NCBI GenBank assembly: GCA_049366815.1
Contig: JBMNCO010000180.1
Coordinates: forward strand, 1 to 13,647
Length of the DNA: 13,647 bases
Direction of reading: 5' to 3'
Origin: CAYNYM01 sp049366815
Lineage (GTDB): Bacteria > Desulfobacterota > DSM-4660 > Desulfatiglandales > HGW-15
A model generated the notes under the pieces. The model had not been told where the DNA came from and did no database searches. It saw nothing but the letters and a program-made list of their open reading frames with translations. This document shows, in pieces, positions 7,180 to 13,647 of the stretch; positions within the stretch are counted from its first letter, which is position 1, and each line of letters begins with the position of its first letter. Both the position numbers and the translations under genes were made by a program.

Positions 7180-9465
7180 CTATGCACGGTGCGCTCCCTT
7201 GCTTTCGATCATTGTCGGCAGTGTGAAATAGAAGGTCGCTCCTCCGTCGCGGTTGTTCTCAGCCCAGATCGATCCCCCATGAGTACGGACAATCCTTGCA
7301 CAGATGGCAAGGCCCATCCCCATGCCTCCGGGTTTGGTGGTGTGAAAGGGCTCGAATATTTTCTCCTTTTTCGTCTCATCGATCCCCAAACCAAAATCCT
7401 TTACAGACACCTTCACATGACCGTCTTTTTCGTTTCCGGTCTTGATGACAATCTTACGCAAATCCGCTCTCGCCAAATTCATAGCATCAAGGGCGTTCAG
7501 CATCATATTCAGGAGGATCTGCTGCAACTGGACACGATCCCCCGGCACAGTCGGCAACTCCGGGGCAAGCTCTGTTTCAATGAACACCCCTTGCAGGAAA
7601 GGATCGCTGCGTATGAACGCAAGGGTTTCCTGAATCACCTCGTTCAGGTGCACCGGTCGATAGGAGGGTTCCCCTTTTTTCAAGAATCCGCGAATTCCGG
7701 TTATCACGTCAGCGGCCCGTTTGTCGTCCCGGACGATCCCCTCAAGGGCTTCTCTGGCCTTGGCCAGGTTGGGTTTGTTTTCTGAAAGAAATCGCTGGGC
7801 GGCATAGGCATAGTTGCGGATCGCGCCCAGGGGTTGATTGAGTTCGTGGGCGAGAGAACTGCCGAGCTCTCCCATGGCCGCCAGCCGATTGACGTGAGCG
7901 AGTTCATTGCGATGTTGTTGAGCCTCGAACTCGGCTCTCTTACGATCGGAAATATCCCTGTTGCTCGCCCGGACCCCCAGGAACTTGCCTTGAGCATCGG
8001 TCACGGCTAAGCAGGTATGATCAACCCAGCGAACCTCCCCCTTCTTCGTGCGGATACGGAATTGAATGGCTCGCGGTTCCAAGCGGCTGAGGCCGCCGTG
8101 GTCGTGTCGATCCCAGATTTTCAGGTCTTCCGGAACGATGATTTTTTGAATAAGTGAGGGATCGTCCATAAATTCACGGACCGAATAACCGGTGATGCGT
8201 TCGCAGGAGGGAGAAATATAATTGAGCGCACCGCCCGGGGCCGACCAGTACTCCCAATCGTGCGTGTATTCGGCAACCGTCCGATAGCGCACTGCAGCGG
8301 CGGCGATTTCGGCTTCTGCCCGCCGACGCTTATGGAGGTTTACGAAGAGGACGATGATGAGCAAACTCTCGACCGTTATGAAGAACAGGACGCCGAGAAT
8401 CATTTTTTCGTATCTTTCCCACACGGACAAGGATTTAAATTTCACAACACTGCCTGGCGGCAGGGCCTTCTCACTGATTCCCCATCGCTTGAGCTCTCGC
8501 CAATCATAAGCGGTGACATACGCCTGCTGTCCACCGAAGGGAAGGGAAGCCGGAGATTCGCCCCCCATGACCCGGAGCGCAAGAGCGGCTGCCTCCCTCC
8601 CATGCTCTTTCCAGCTCACCAGGCGGCCGCCGACGATGCCAAAGCCCAGATAGGTATCCGGGAAGCCGAACACCGGCACCTTCGATGCCCCGGCAATGAG
8701 CGGGAGTACGTCGCGCGGTACAAAACTCTTGCCGGCGCCGTCTCTGAAAATCGTCCCGTAAAACACCAGCGAGTCCGTCGGTAGTGACCCTACTCGTGCC
8801 AGTGTCTCCTCCAGGGAAAGCCTTGTCAGATCGATCAAACCGATCTTTTCCACGTAGGGCTTAAAATCTTTCCGGAAGATCCGCTCACTGGCGGCGTCAT
8901 TGGGCGAGGTCCCCCAAATGATGGCGATACGCTTCGTTTCGGGTCTCAGACGCAGAGCATCATCCACTAAACTGATCATGTTATCTGCCGCGACGGTGCC
9001 GGTCACAAAGCGGCGAGCCGAAGAACGTTCTAAGTTCTCTTCATCGTTTCTGCCAATTCCGGCTGCGATGACGGGTACCCCTGAAAAGAGTACACCTCTC
9101 TCTGCCAACAGGAAGTGCATAGCATAAGGGTAGATGGTGATGATTACCTGGATCTCCGTCCCGGAGTACTTACGGCGCAGGTAATCAGCCGTTACACGAG
9201 ATTGGGCGAAACCGCCGAACCGGGATACATCGAGGTACTCGGGGTAGATTTCTATCTCAAAGCGTTTGTTCAAACGAAAGCCCGCCGCGATTCCCTCCTC
9301 TGCCATTACCTGGCCCGGGTTGTCCTTATCCTCGCTGTAAAGGACAAGGACCCGTTTTGCTTCTCCTGGCTCGGCTCCGCACAATGGCCGGAAAATCAGA
9401 AGCAACAGAAGGGCGGTGGGAAAAAACCAGATGTGTGATTTGCATATTTTGAGGTGGGTCTCCAT
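7180..9465 (-). CDS. Membrane histidine kinase with substrate-binding-like sensor and PAS domain
   Basis: This 761-residue protein has an N-terminal signal/membrane segment (~11-30). A periplasmic sensor at ~37-340 resembles ABC-transporter substrate-binding proteins (KRVLVLYSEDKDNPG start, VPVFGFPD, GIVGG). A membrane helix at ~355-377 follows. The PAS/PAC region covers ~390-510 (YISPSCERITGY, RNISD-like end). The kinase core has the H-box SSLAHELNQPLGAI (H540), N-box NMMLNALDAM (N653/N657), DFGLGI (D690), FEPF and GMGMGL (714-719). It should autophosphorylate at H540 on sensing a ligand and pass phosphate to the adjacent FixJ-type regulator. The core resembles FixL-like kinases, but no haem-type PAS can be claimed. 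The start at 9465 has GGGAGA 6 bases upstream; this site lies in a small hairpin. The ligand is unknown; small organic molecules are typical for such sensors. Confidence 0.92.
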   Translation of the reverse strand: METHLKICKSHIWFFPTALLLLLIFRPLCGAEPGEAKRVLVLYSEDKDNPGQVMAEEGIAAGFRLNKRFEIEIYPEYLDVSRFGGFAQSRVTADYLRRKYSGTEIQVIITIYPYAMHFLLAERGVLFSGVPVIAAGIGRNDEENLERSSARRFVTGTVAADNMISLVDDALRLRPETKRIAIIWGTSPNDAASERIFRKDFKPYVEKIGLIDLTRLSLEETLARVGSLPTDSLVFYGTIFRDGAGKSFVPRDVLPLIAGASKVPVFGFPDTYLGFGIVGGRLVSWKEHGREAAALALRVMGGESPASLPFGGQQAYVTAYDWRELKRWGISEKALPPGSVVKFKSLSVWERYEKMILGVLFFITVESLLIIVLFVNLHKRRRAEAEIAAAAVRYRTVAEYTHDWEYWSAPGGALNYISPSCERITGYSVREFMDDPSLIQKIIVPEDLKIWDRHDHGGLSRLEPRAIQFRIRTKKGEVRWVDHTCLAVTDAQGKFLGVRASNRDISDRKRAEFEAQQHRNELAHVNRLAAMGELGSSLAHELNQPLGAIRNYAYAAQRFLSENKPNLAKAREALEGIVRDDKRAADVITGIRGFLKKGEPSYRPVHLNEVIQETLAFIRSDPFLQGVFIETELAPELPTVPGDRVQLQQILLNMMLNALDAMNLARADLRKIVIKTGNEKDGHVKVSVKDFGLGIDETKKEKIFEPFHTTKPGGMGMGLAICARIVRTHGGSIWAENNRDGGATFYFTLPTMIESKGAHRA

Positions 9466-9479
9466 TGGGATTCTCCCAA
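9465..9479 (-). promoter_or_regulatory. Hairpin covering the kinase ribosome binding site
   Basis: TTGGGA-TTC-TCCCAA is a perfect 6-base inverted repeat with a 3-base loop. It contains the kinase Shine-Dalgarno (minus-strand GGGAGA) and reaches the A of the start codon. It could lower translation of the kinase by hiding the site, or be coincidence. Confidence 0.4.
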
Positions 9480-9521
9480 GTGGAGGTTCACGGGTTGAGA
9501 GAAAACATCTTAATTGATCTT

Positions 9522-9527
9522 ATTATA
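9522..9527 (-). promoter_or_regulatory. Possible -10 element of the kinase gene
   Basis: Minus-strand TATAAT, an exact consensus -10, lies about 57 bases before the kinase start. The matching -35 position (17-base spacing) holds only TTTTCT, a poor match, so an activator may be needed or the site may be chance in an AT-rich stretch. Confidence 0.35.
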
Positions 9528-9540
9528 ACTGAGCGCTAGA

Positions 9541-9925
9541 TCCAAGAAAAATCGGGGGAGATGTGAGGGCTTCAAAATTTCCGGCCCATAAACGACACCC
9601 GCCTTCTCTGGTTTCGATCGACCATGCCGGAGATACAAACGTGATTAGGCTGTCAGATGCAGGGCGCCGAGGAGTAACGACTGAGAGAGTATGAGCAACA
9701 CGCCGCAGGGAGGAACGATCGAAGGCAACGCTGCAGATGATGGCTTGATGGTGAATCCGGGTTGCGCTATTTGTTTGTCAAACCTTTTCCCATGCATTAT
9801 GATGCCGAACCGATACTGACCCATAGGTGCAAGGGGGTGACTCTGCCTTTAAGATCAAGAATAGCCCTGCCGCACTGAATTGCCGCCAAGGTGGACGATA
9901 GGTTTTTTTAGGAATGGGCAACACA
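9541..9925. other. Divergent intergenic region before tatD
   Basis: There is no supported gene between the kinase promoter region and tatD. The stretch holds the repeat-like segment at 9654-9739 and a region around 9780-9900 with short open frames that look unconstrained. A tatD promoter must lie here, but I could not identify a convincing one. AGGA at 9910-9913 is the probable tatD ribosome site. Confidence 0.4.
9654..9739. repeat. REP-like dispersed repeat candidate
   Basis: The segment is bounded by CAGATG at both ends (9654-9659 and 9734-9739). It contains two related units, CGCCGAGGAGTAACGA (9665-9680) and CGCCGCAGGGAGGAACGA (9701-9718). From memory, the GCAACGC-GCAGATG type of end is common in dispersed intergenic repeats of proteobacteria. 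Only one copy is in the window, so repetition in the genome is inferred, not shown. Confidence 0.4.
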
Positions 9926-10702
9926 ATGATCATTGATACCCACGCACATCTGGATATGGAGGCCTTTGACAAAGACCGGGAACAGGTTCTGGAAAGGGCG
10001 CTTCAAGAGGGGATTGCCTGCATTGTCACCGTCGGCGTTGATCTTTCGTCTTCTCTTGCGGCGATGGAGATTTCCAAACAACATGACTTCGTCTTTTCCG
10101 CCATAGGTTACCACCCTCATCATGCCAAGGAAATGGGCCTGAAAGAAGCAGAGGCGTTGAGCGAACTCGCCTCACAACCCAATGTCGTGGCCTGGGGTGA
10201 AATAGGCCTGGACTTTTTTCACCGCCACTCTCCGCCGGAAAAACAGATCGACGTTTTCGCCAAGCAGCTCGACCTGGCCCTCGATGCAGATCTCCCGGTT
10301 GTTATTCACGATCGCGACGCCCACACCGAGACTCTCGAAATCCTGAAGTCCAAGGGCCGCCGTCCATATCGCGGGGTGATCCACTGTTTCTCCGGCGACT
10401 ATGCCCTGGCCATGGCCTTCATCGACCTGGGATTTCACCTCTCCATCCCCGGTGTTGTGACCTACAGGAATGCACGGCAAATGAAAGAGGTGGCATCGAG
10501 GATGCCGATCGAGAGGATGCTGGTGGAGACCGATGCGCCCTTTTTGACGCCCCTGCCACACCGGGGCAAACGTAACGAGTCCGCGTTTGTGACCCACACG
10601 GTCGCCGAGATCGCCCGCCTCAGGGGGATCACGGCCGACGAGGCGGCGCGCCAGACCTCCGAAAATGCCATCACCCTTTTTCAGCTTCCCATCGAGCCAT
10701 GA
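9926..10702 (+). CDS. tatD: TatD-family metal-dependent hydrolase/DNase
   Basis: This 258-residue protein has the full TatD signature: DTHAHLD at residues 4-10 (metal ligands H6, H8), GEIGLDF (E92), H128 in VVIHDR, HCFSG (H153) and ETDAP (D203), followed by PHRGKRNE. The family folds as a TIM barrel and acts as a 3'-5' exonuclease/deoxyribonuclease, with a role in DNA repair or turnover. The start at 9926 is chosen because MIIDTHAH is the usual family beginning and AGGA lies 12 bases upstream. An in-frame ATG at 9914 would add four residues, but it lies only one base after the AGGA. The gene overlaps maf by 4 bases (ATGA), so the two are translated from one message. Confidence 0.95.
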   Translation: MIIDTHAHLDMEAFDKDREQVLERALQEGIACIVTVGVDLSSSLAAMEISKQHDFVFSAIGYHPHHAKEMGLKEAEALSELASQPNVVAWGEIGLDFFHRHSPPEKQIDVFAKQLDLALDADLPVVIHDRDAHTETLEILKSKGRRPYRGVIHCFSGDYALAMAFIDLGFHLSIPGVVTYRNARQMKEVASRMPIERMLVETDAPFLTPLPHRGKRNESAFVTHTVAEIARLRGITADEAARQTSENAITLFQLPIEP

Positions 10703-11322
10703 ATTTCCGGACGATCTCCCCAGACTACCCGCTTGTGCTGGCCTCTGCATCCCCCAGGAGAAAAAGGCTCCTGACCCAGGTCGGGCTTCCCTTTCGCGCC
10801 ATCGCCGCGGATGTGGATGAAAATCAGAAAGGATCCGTGGATCCTGAAGCCGTCGCCCCCCTGCTCGCCGAGAAAAAGGCCTCGGCCGTCTGCCGGGGGG
10901 CCGGCGCCCACTGGACCCTGGGCGCCGATACCATGGTGGTTCTCGATGATGTGATTCTCGGCAAACCTGCCGACCGAGACGAGGCGAGCTCCATGCTGTC
11001 TGGTCTCGCTGGAAGGGAACACAGGGTCATCACGGGCATCTGTATCCTCGACCCCCATTGCCGTCCCGCCCACCTCGAAGCGGTGACGACCCTCGTGCGC
11101 ATGAAAACGCTCACCGCACGCGAAATCGAGGCATACATCGACACCGGAGAACCCTTCGGCAAGGCGGGGAGTTATGCCATTCAGGGCGTCGGCGCCTTTT
11201 TGATAGAGGCCATCTCCGGATCCTATACGAACGTGGTGGGTCTGCCCGTCTGTCCTCTGATCAATTCTCTTACGGCCCTTGGTGCCCTGGAGAATTTCCC
11301 CTTTTCATTTCCCCGCCCTTGA
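10699..11322 (+). CDS. maf: Maf-family nucleoside triphosphate pyrophosphatase
   Basis: This 207-residue protein cleaves non-canonical or pyrimidine nucleoside triphosphates to monophosphate and pyrophosphate in the cytoplasm. Motifs: SASPRR at 16-21, GADT at 75-78 with catalytic D77, GKP at 88-90, EPFGKAGSYAIQG at 151-163 and GSYTNVVGLP at 174-183. The GKAGSYAIQG form fits the dTTP/UTP pyrophosphatase (YhdE-like) branch better than the m7GTP (YceF-like) branch; this is inference from motif memory. Length is normal for the family, with a slightly long Pro/Phe-rich C-terminus. The start codon overlaps the tatD stop (ATGA), so translation is probably coupled; no separate strong ribosome site is seen. 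Confidence 0.95.
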   Translation: MNFRTISPDYPLVLASASPRRKRLLTQVGLPFRAIAADVDENQKGSVDPEAVAPLLAEKKASAVCRGAGAHWTLGADTMVVLDDVILGKPADRDEASSMLSGLAGREHRVITGICILDPHCRPAHLEAVTTLVRMKTLTAREIEAYIDTGEPFGKAGSYAIQGVGAFLIEAISGSYTNVVGLPVCPLINSLTALGALENFPFSFPRP

Positions 11323-11625
11323 CTCACTTGCTTCTCCATTCATGGGTGAAGTCCATTTCCCGCCCCGCCCCCTGTCACATCACGCTGTCGTGGACGGAAA
11401 ACGTTCGTCTTTACACGGGGATGCTTGGCTCACCACCAGCAAGAGAGCAGGGGCCGGGATCCTCCCGGATTCCCGCCTGGGGCGGCATATTTCGGCCCTG
11501 CATCAAGGATGGATGAAGGGGCAAAATCCCGCAGCGACCGGAGCCATGGACGGCGCAGGGAGCGCAGCGAAGAGAACATCCCGGACCCGGAACACAATCC
11601 TTCCACAGCCATGGCCGAAAAAATA
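11323..11625. other. Convergent intergenic region between maf and rlmB
   Basis: No gene is supported here. Plus-strand open frames continue through it and into rlmB antisense, but they lack ribosome sites and family features. CCGGGA-TCC-TCCCGG (11454-11468) is a 6-base inverted repeat without a T run, so it is not a convincing terminator. No terminator was seen for either flanking gene. Confidence 0.4.
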
Positions 11626-12411
11626 TCACACATCCCCGCCACGACGTGTATCCTCGGCCACCAGCCGCTGCCGCCTGATCTCCGAGAGAACGGCGCCGCA
11701 GGCGACGGCGACGTTCAGGGACTCCACACGGCCTGCTCCTGGTACCTTGACCAGTTGGTGACATCTCTCACGAACCGCTCTCGTCAACCCACGGTCTTCA
11801 CGCCCCAGGACCAAAGCAACGTCCCTGTTCCAGTCAAAGCCATAGACCGATTCCGTCCCTTCCCCGGCGGCCCCGATAATCCAGAATCCTTGTTTATTCA
11901 ATTCATCAAGCGTCCTGGGCAGATTCACCACCTGGGCTACAGGCAGATGCACAAGTGCTCCAGCGGACCTCTTGACCACAAGTCCGCTGACCTTTGCGGA
12001 ACGGTCCTTAGGTAGAATCAGGCCATGGCTCCCAAAAAAGGCGGCAGTCCGCACAATCGCTCCCAGATTCCCCTCGTCCGTAATATGGTCTGCAATGACC
12101 AGGAGCCCGTGCCCTTCAGAGGCAAGGGAAGTGCGGATCAAATGATCCAGCGAGGCATAATGGAACTGTTCGACCCTTGCCACGATCCCCTGGTGGGAGA
12201 CACCCGGCAGAAGACGGTCGAGTTCGGACCGCTCCCTGTAAGACACAGGGATCCCCATTTCCTCTGCAACCCCAATGAGTTCTCGTGCCCTCCGGTTTCC
12301 TTTTTCCTTTGCAACCCAAAGCGAGAGGATTCCCGGATGCCGCTTTCTCAATGCCTCCGCCACCCCGTGGTAACCGGAAATCGCATCGACCCCAGCTCGA
12401 TTCTCTTTCAT
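11626..12411 (-). CDS. rlmB: RlmB: 23S rRNA (guanosine-2251-2'-O)-methyltransferase
   Basis: This SpoU/TrmH-family (SPOUT knot) methyltransferase is 261 residues from the start at 12411. That start is supported by minus-strand GAGG 8 bases upstream; an upstream in-frame GTG at 12432 has no ribosome site. The N-terminal substrate-binding part has SGYHGVAEAL (12-21) and SHQGIVARV (72-80). The catalytic part has motif 1 DEGNLGAIVRTA (N115, R121), motif 2 LVLGREDRGL (E205) and motif 3 ESLNVAVACGAVL (S231, N233), with the AdoMet-binding knot. The enzyme 2'-O-methylates G2251 in the peptidyl-transferase P loop. Placement directly downstream of an rRNA operon fits the role. Other TrmH-family members are possible, but the N-terminal domain and motif set favour RlmB. 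Confidence 0.92.
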   Translation of the reverse strand: MKENRAGVDAISGYHGVAEALRKRHPGILSLWVAKEKGNRRARELIGVAEEMGIPVSYRERSELDRLLPGVSHQGIVARVEQFHYASLDHLIRTSLASEGHGLLVIADHITDEGNLGAIVRTAAFFGSHGLILPKDRSAKVSGLVVKRSAGALVHLPVAQVVNLPRTLDELNKQGFWIIGAAGEGTESVYGFDWNRDVALVLGREDRGLTRAVRERCHQLVKVPGAGRVESLNVAVACGAVLSEIRRQRLVAEDTRRGGDV

Positions 12412-12462
12412 TCCTTCCACCTCGGCCCCCACCGGGTCAGGACGGACTCAACGCATCGTAAC

Positions 12463-12492
12463 ACTTTAGGCCCTTGAAAATTACCCTATCAA
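12463..12492 (-). promoter_or_regulatory. Putative rlmB promoter
   Basis: On the minus strand TTGATA (12487-12492; 5 of 6 consensus) and TAAAGT (12463-12468; 4 of 6) are spaced 18 bases, giving a start about 45 bases before the rlmB ATG. An imperfect inverted repeat, GGCCC-TTGA ... TCAAGG-AG-GGCC (12469-12500), spans the space between the two boxes and could be an operator or hairpin. Confidence 0.4.
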
Positions 12493-12496
12493 GGAG

Positions 12497-12707
12497 GGCC
12501 ATGGGAATCTCTTTTCAAAAACGAAAAAATCGGTGCCGGGCTGTCCGCATGGTCACCGGGCCTCGGGCGGACGGAGCACCACAGGGGAGACACCATGAAA
12601 ATCAAGGCCTGACAGCTCCCGGCATGGAACAGCCGTCCGCCTAGGCTGCCCCGGCCATCTTAGTCTTTTCCATGGCCCTTCGTTTTTGAAAAGAGACTCC
12701 CATGGCC
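12497..12707. repeat. 211-base foldback element with 29-base terminal inverted repeats
   Basis: The left arm (12497-12525) and right arm (12679-12707) are reverse complements over 29 bases with one mismatch. Both ends carry GGCCATGGGA and the arms include CTCTTTTCAAAAACGAA. Inside, GGCGGACGG (12566-12574) pairs perfectly with CCGTCCGCC (12633-12641), while GCCGGGCTGTC (12535-12545) pairs with GACAGCTCCCGGC (12611-12623, 2 extra bases). These two pairings cross each other, so they are either alternative folds or a pseudoknot. A 5-codon frame with a good ribosome site (GGGGAG at 12584-12589, ATG at 12595, stop at 12610-12612) lies in the centre on the plus strand. No clear target duplication flanks the element and no transposase is encoded. 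It could be a MITE, a structured RNA, or both. It lies after the rRNA terminator and before rlmB. Confidence 0.7.
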
Positions 12708-12792
12708 GAAATTGCTGGGCTCTTTCAAACAGCTAAACTCATACAACGCATCCATCCGCGTTCAAGTTCAAGAGTTTCTTTTCATGACACAG

Positions 12793-12822
12793 AAAAAAAA
12801 AGGCCCCTCCAGTGGAGGGGCC
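12793..12822 (-). terminator. Intrinsic terminator of the rRNA operon
   Basis: On the minus strand GGCCCCTCC-ACT-GGAGGGGCC forms a perfect 9-base GC-rich stem with a 3-base loop, followed at once by nine T. It starts about 12 bases after the 5S gene end, so it ends transcription of the rRNA operon. Confidence 0.93.
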
Positions 12823-12833
12823 CTTAAAAGTAT

Positions 12834-12950
<117 letters not shown>

Positions 12951-13010
12951 AAAATAATATAAAGTCAAATACAGGGGCAATTTCAAAGGCGATAATTGAC
13001 AAATAATATG

Positions 13011-13647
<637 letters not shown>

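Noticed and set aside
7920..8320. Haem-binding PAS as in FixL (oxygen sensing)
   Set aside because: The PAS region lacks a recognisable haem-ligand pattern, and the kinase has a periplasmic ligand sensor instead.
11454..11468. Inverted repeat CCGGGA-TCC-TCCCGG as terminator of maf or rlmB
   Set aside because: No T run on either side, and a short stem.
11279..11761. Plus-strand open frame bridging maf end, the gap and rlmB antisense
   Set aside because: Overlaps two well-supported genes and shows no family features.
12561..12650. Possible ZTP (pfl) riboswitch: CCGTCCGCCTAGGC resembles the conserved CCGCCTGGGCA block
   Set aside because: A highly conserved G is replaced by A, the 5' conserved block is not found, and no purine or folate gene follows on the plus strand.
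12951..13010. tRNA gene in the 23S-5S spacer
   Set aside because: Only about 60 bases, AT-rich, with no cloverleaf or T-loop sequence.

Overview
The window reads as a chromosomal segment of a Gram-negative bacterium. The style of the secreted proteins, the FixL/FixJ-like regulators and the transposase remnant suggest a Desulfobacterota-like (deltaproteobacterial) genome. That placement is inference; the partial 23S rRNA gene at the right edge would settle it.

Layout. Positions 1-264 (minus) hold the start of a small exported protein whose reading frame breaks before the window edge. Positions 265-1066 are mostly decayed DNA, including the C-terminal remnant of a REP-associated (Y1/IS200-like) transposase. 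The remnant begins in frame right after the stop codon of the next gene. From 9465 down to 1067 five minus-strand genes lie head to tail: a membrane histidine kinase with an ABC-substrate-binding-like sensor and a PAS domain, a FixJ-type response regulator, a receiver-only response regulator, a Tat-exported metallo-beta-lactamase-fold hydrolase, and a 1077-residue Sec-secreted beta-rich protein of unknown function. A 196-base gap between the two regulators carries palindromic and direct-repeat motifs and could hold a promoter for the last three genes. Positions 9480-9925 are a divergent intergenic region with a repeat-like stretch. On the plus strand follow tatD and maf, overlapping by 4 bases. 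The minus-strand gene rlmB then lies convergent to maf. At the right edge is the 3' end of an rRNA operon on the minus strand: partial 23S, 5S, and a strong intrinsic terminator.

How the parts fit. The most unusual protein content is the regulator-plus-exported-effector cassette. Kinase and FixJ-like regulator form a plausible phosphorelay, and the receiver-only protein could tune or divert phosphoryl flow. The exported hydrolase and the large secreted protein, 40 bases apart and each with a strong Shine-Dalgarno, look like co-produced extracytoplasmic products. The large protein contains two related Ser/Thr-rich amphipathic beta segments, which invites comparison with beta-pore-forming proteins but does not prove it.

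The most unusual non-coding feature is a 211-base foldback element (12497-12707) with 29-base near-perfect terminal inverted repeats, sitting between the rRNA terminator and the putative rlmB promoter. It also has nested and mutually crossing internal complementarity. rlmB encodes the enzyme that methylates G2251 of 23S rRNA and lies just downstream of the rRNA operon. The target site should fall roughly 20 bases beyond the right edge of the window.
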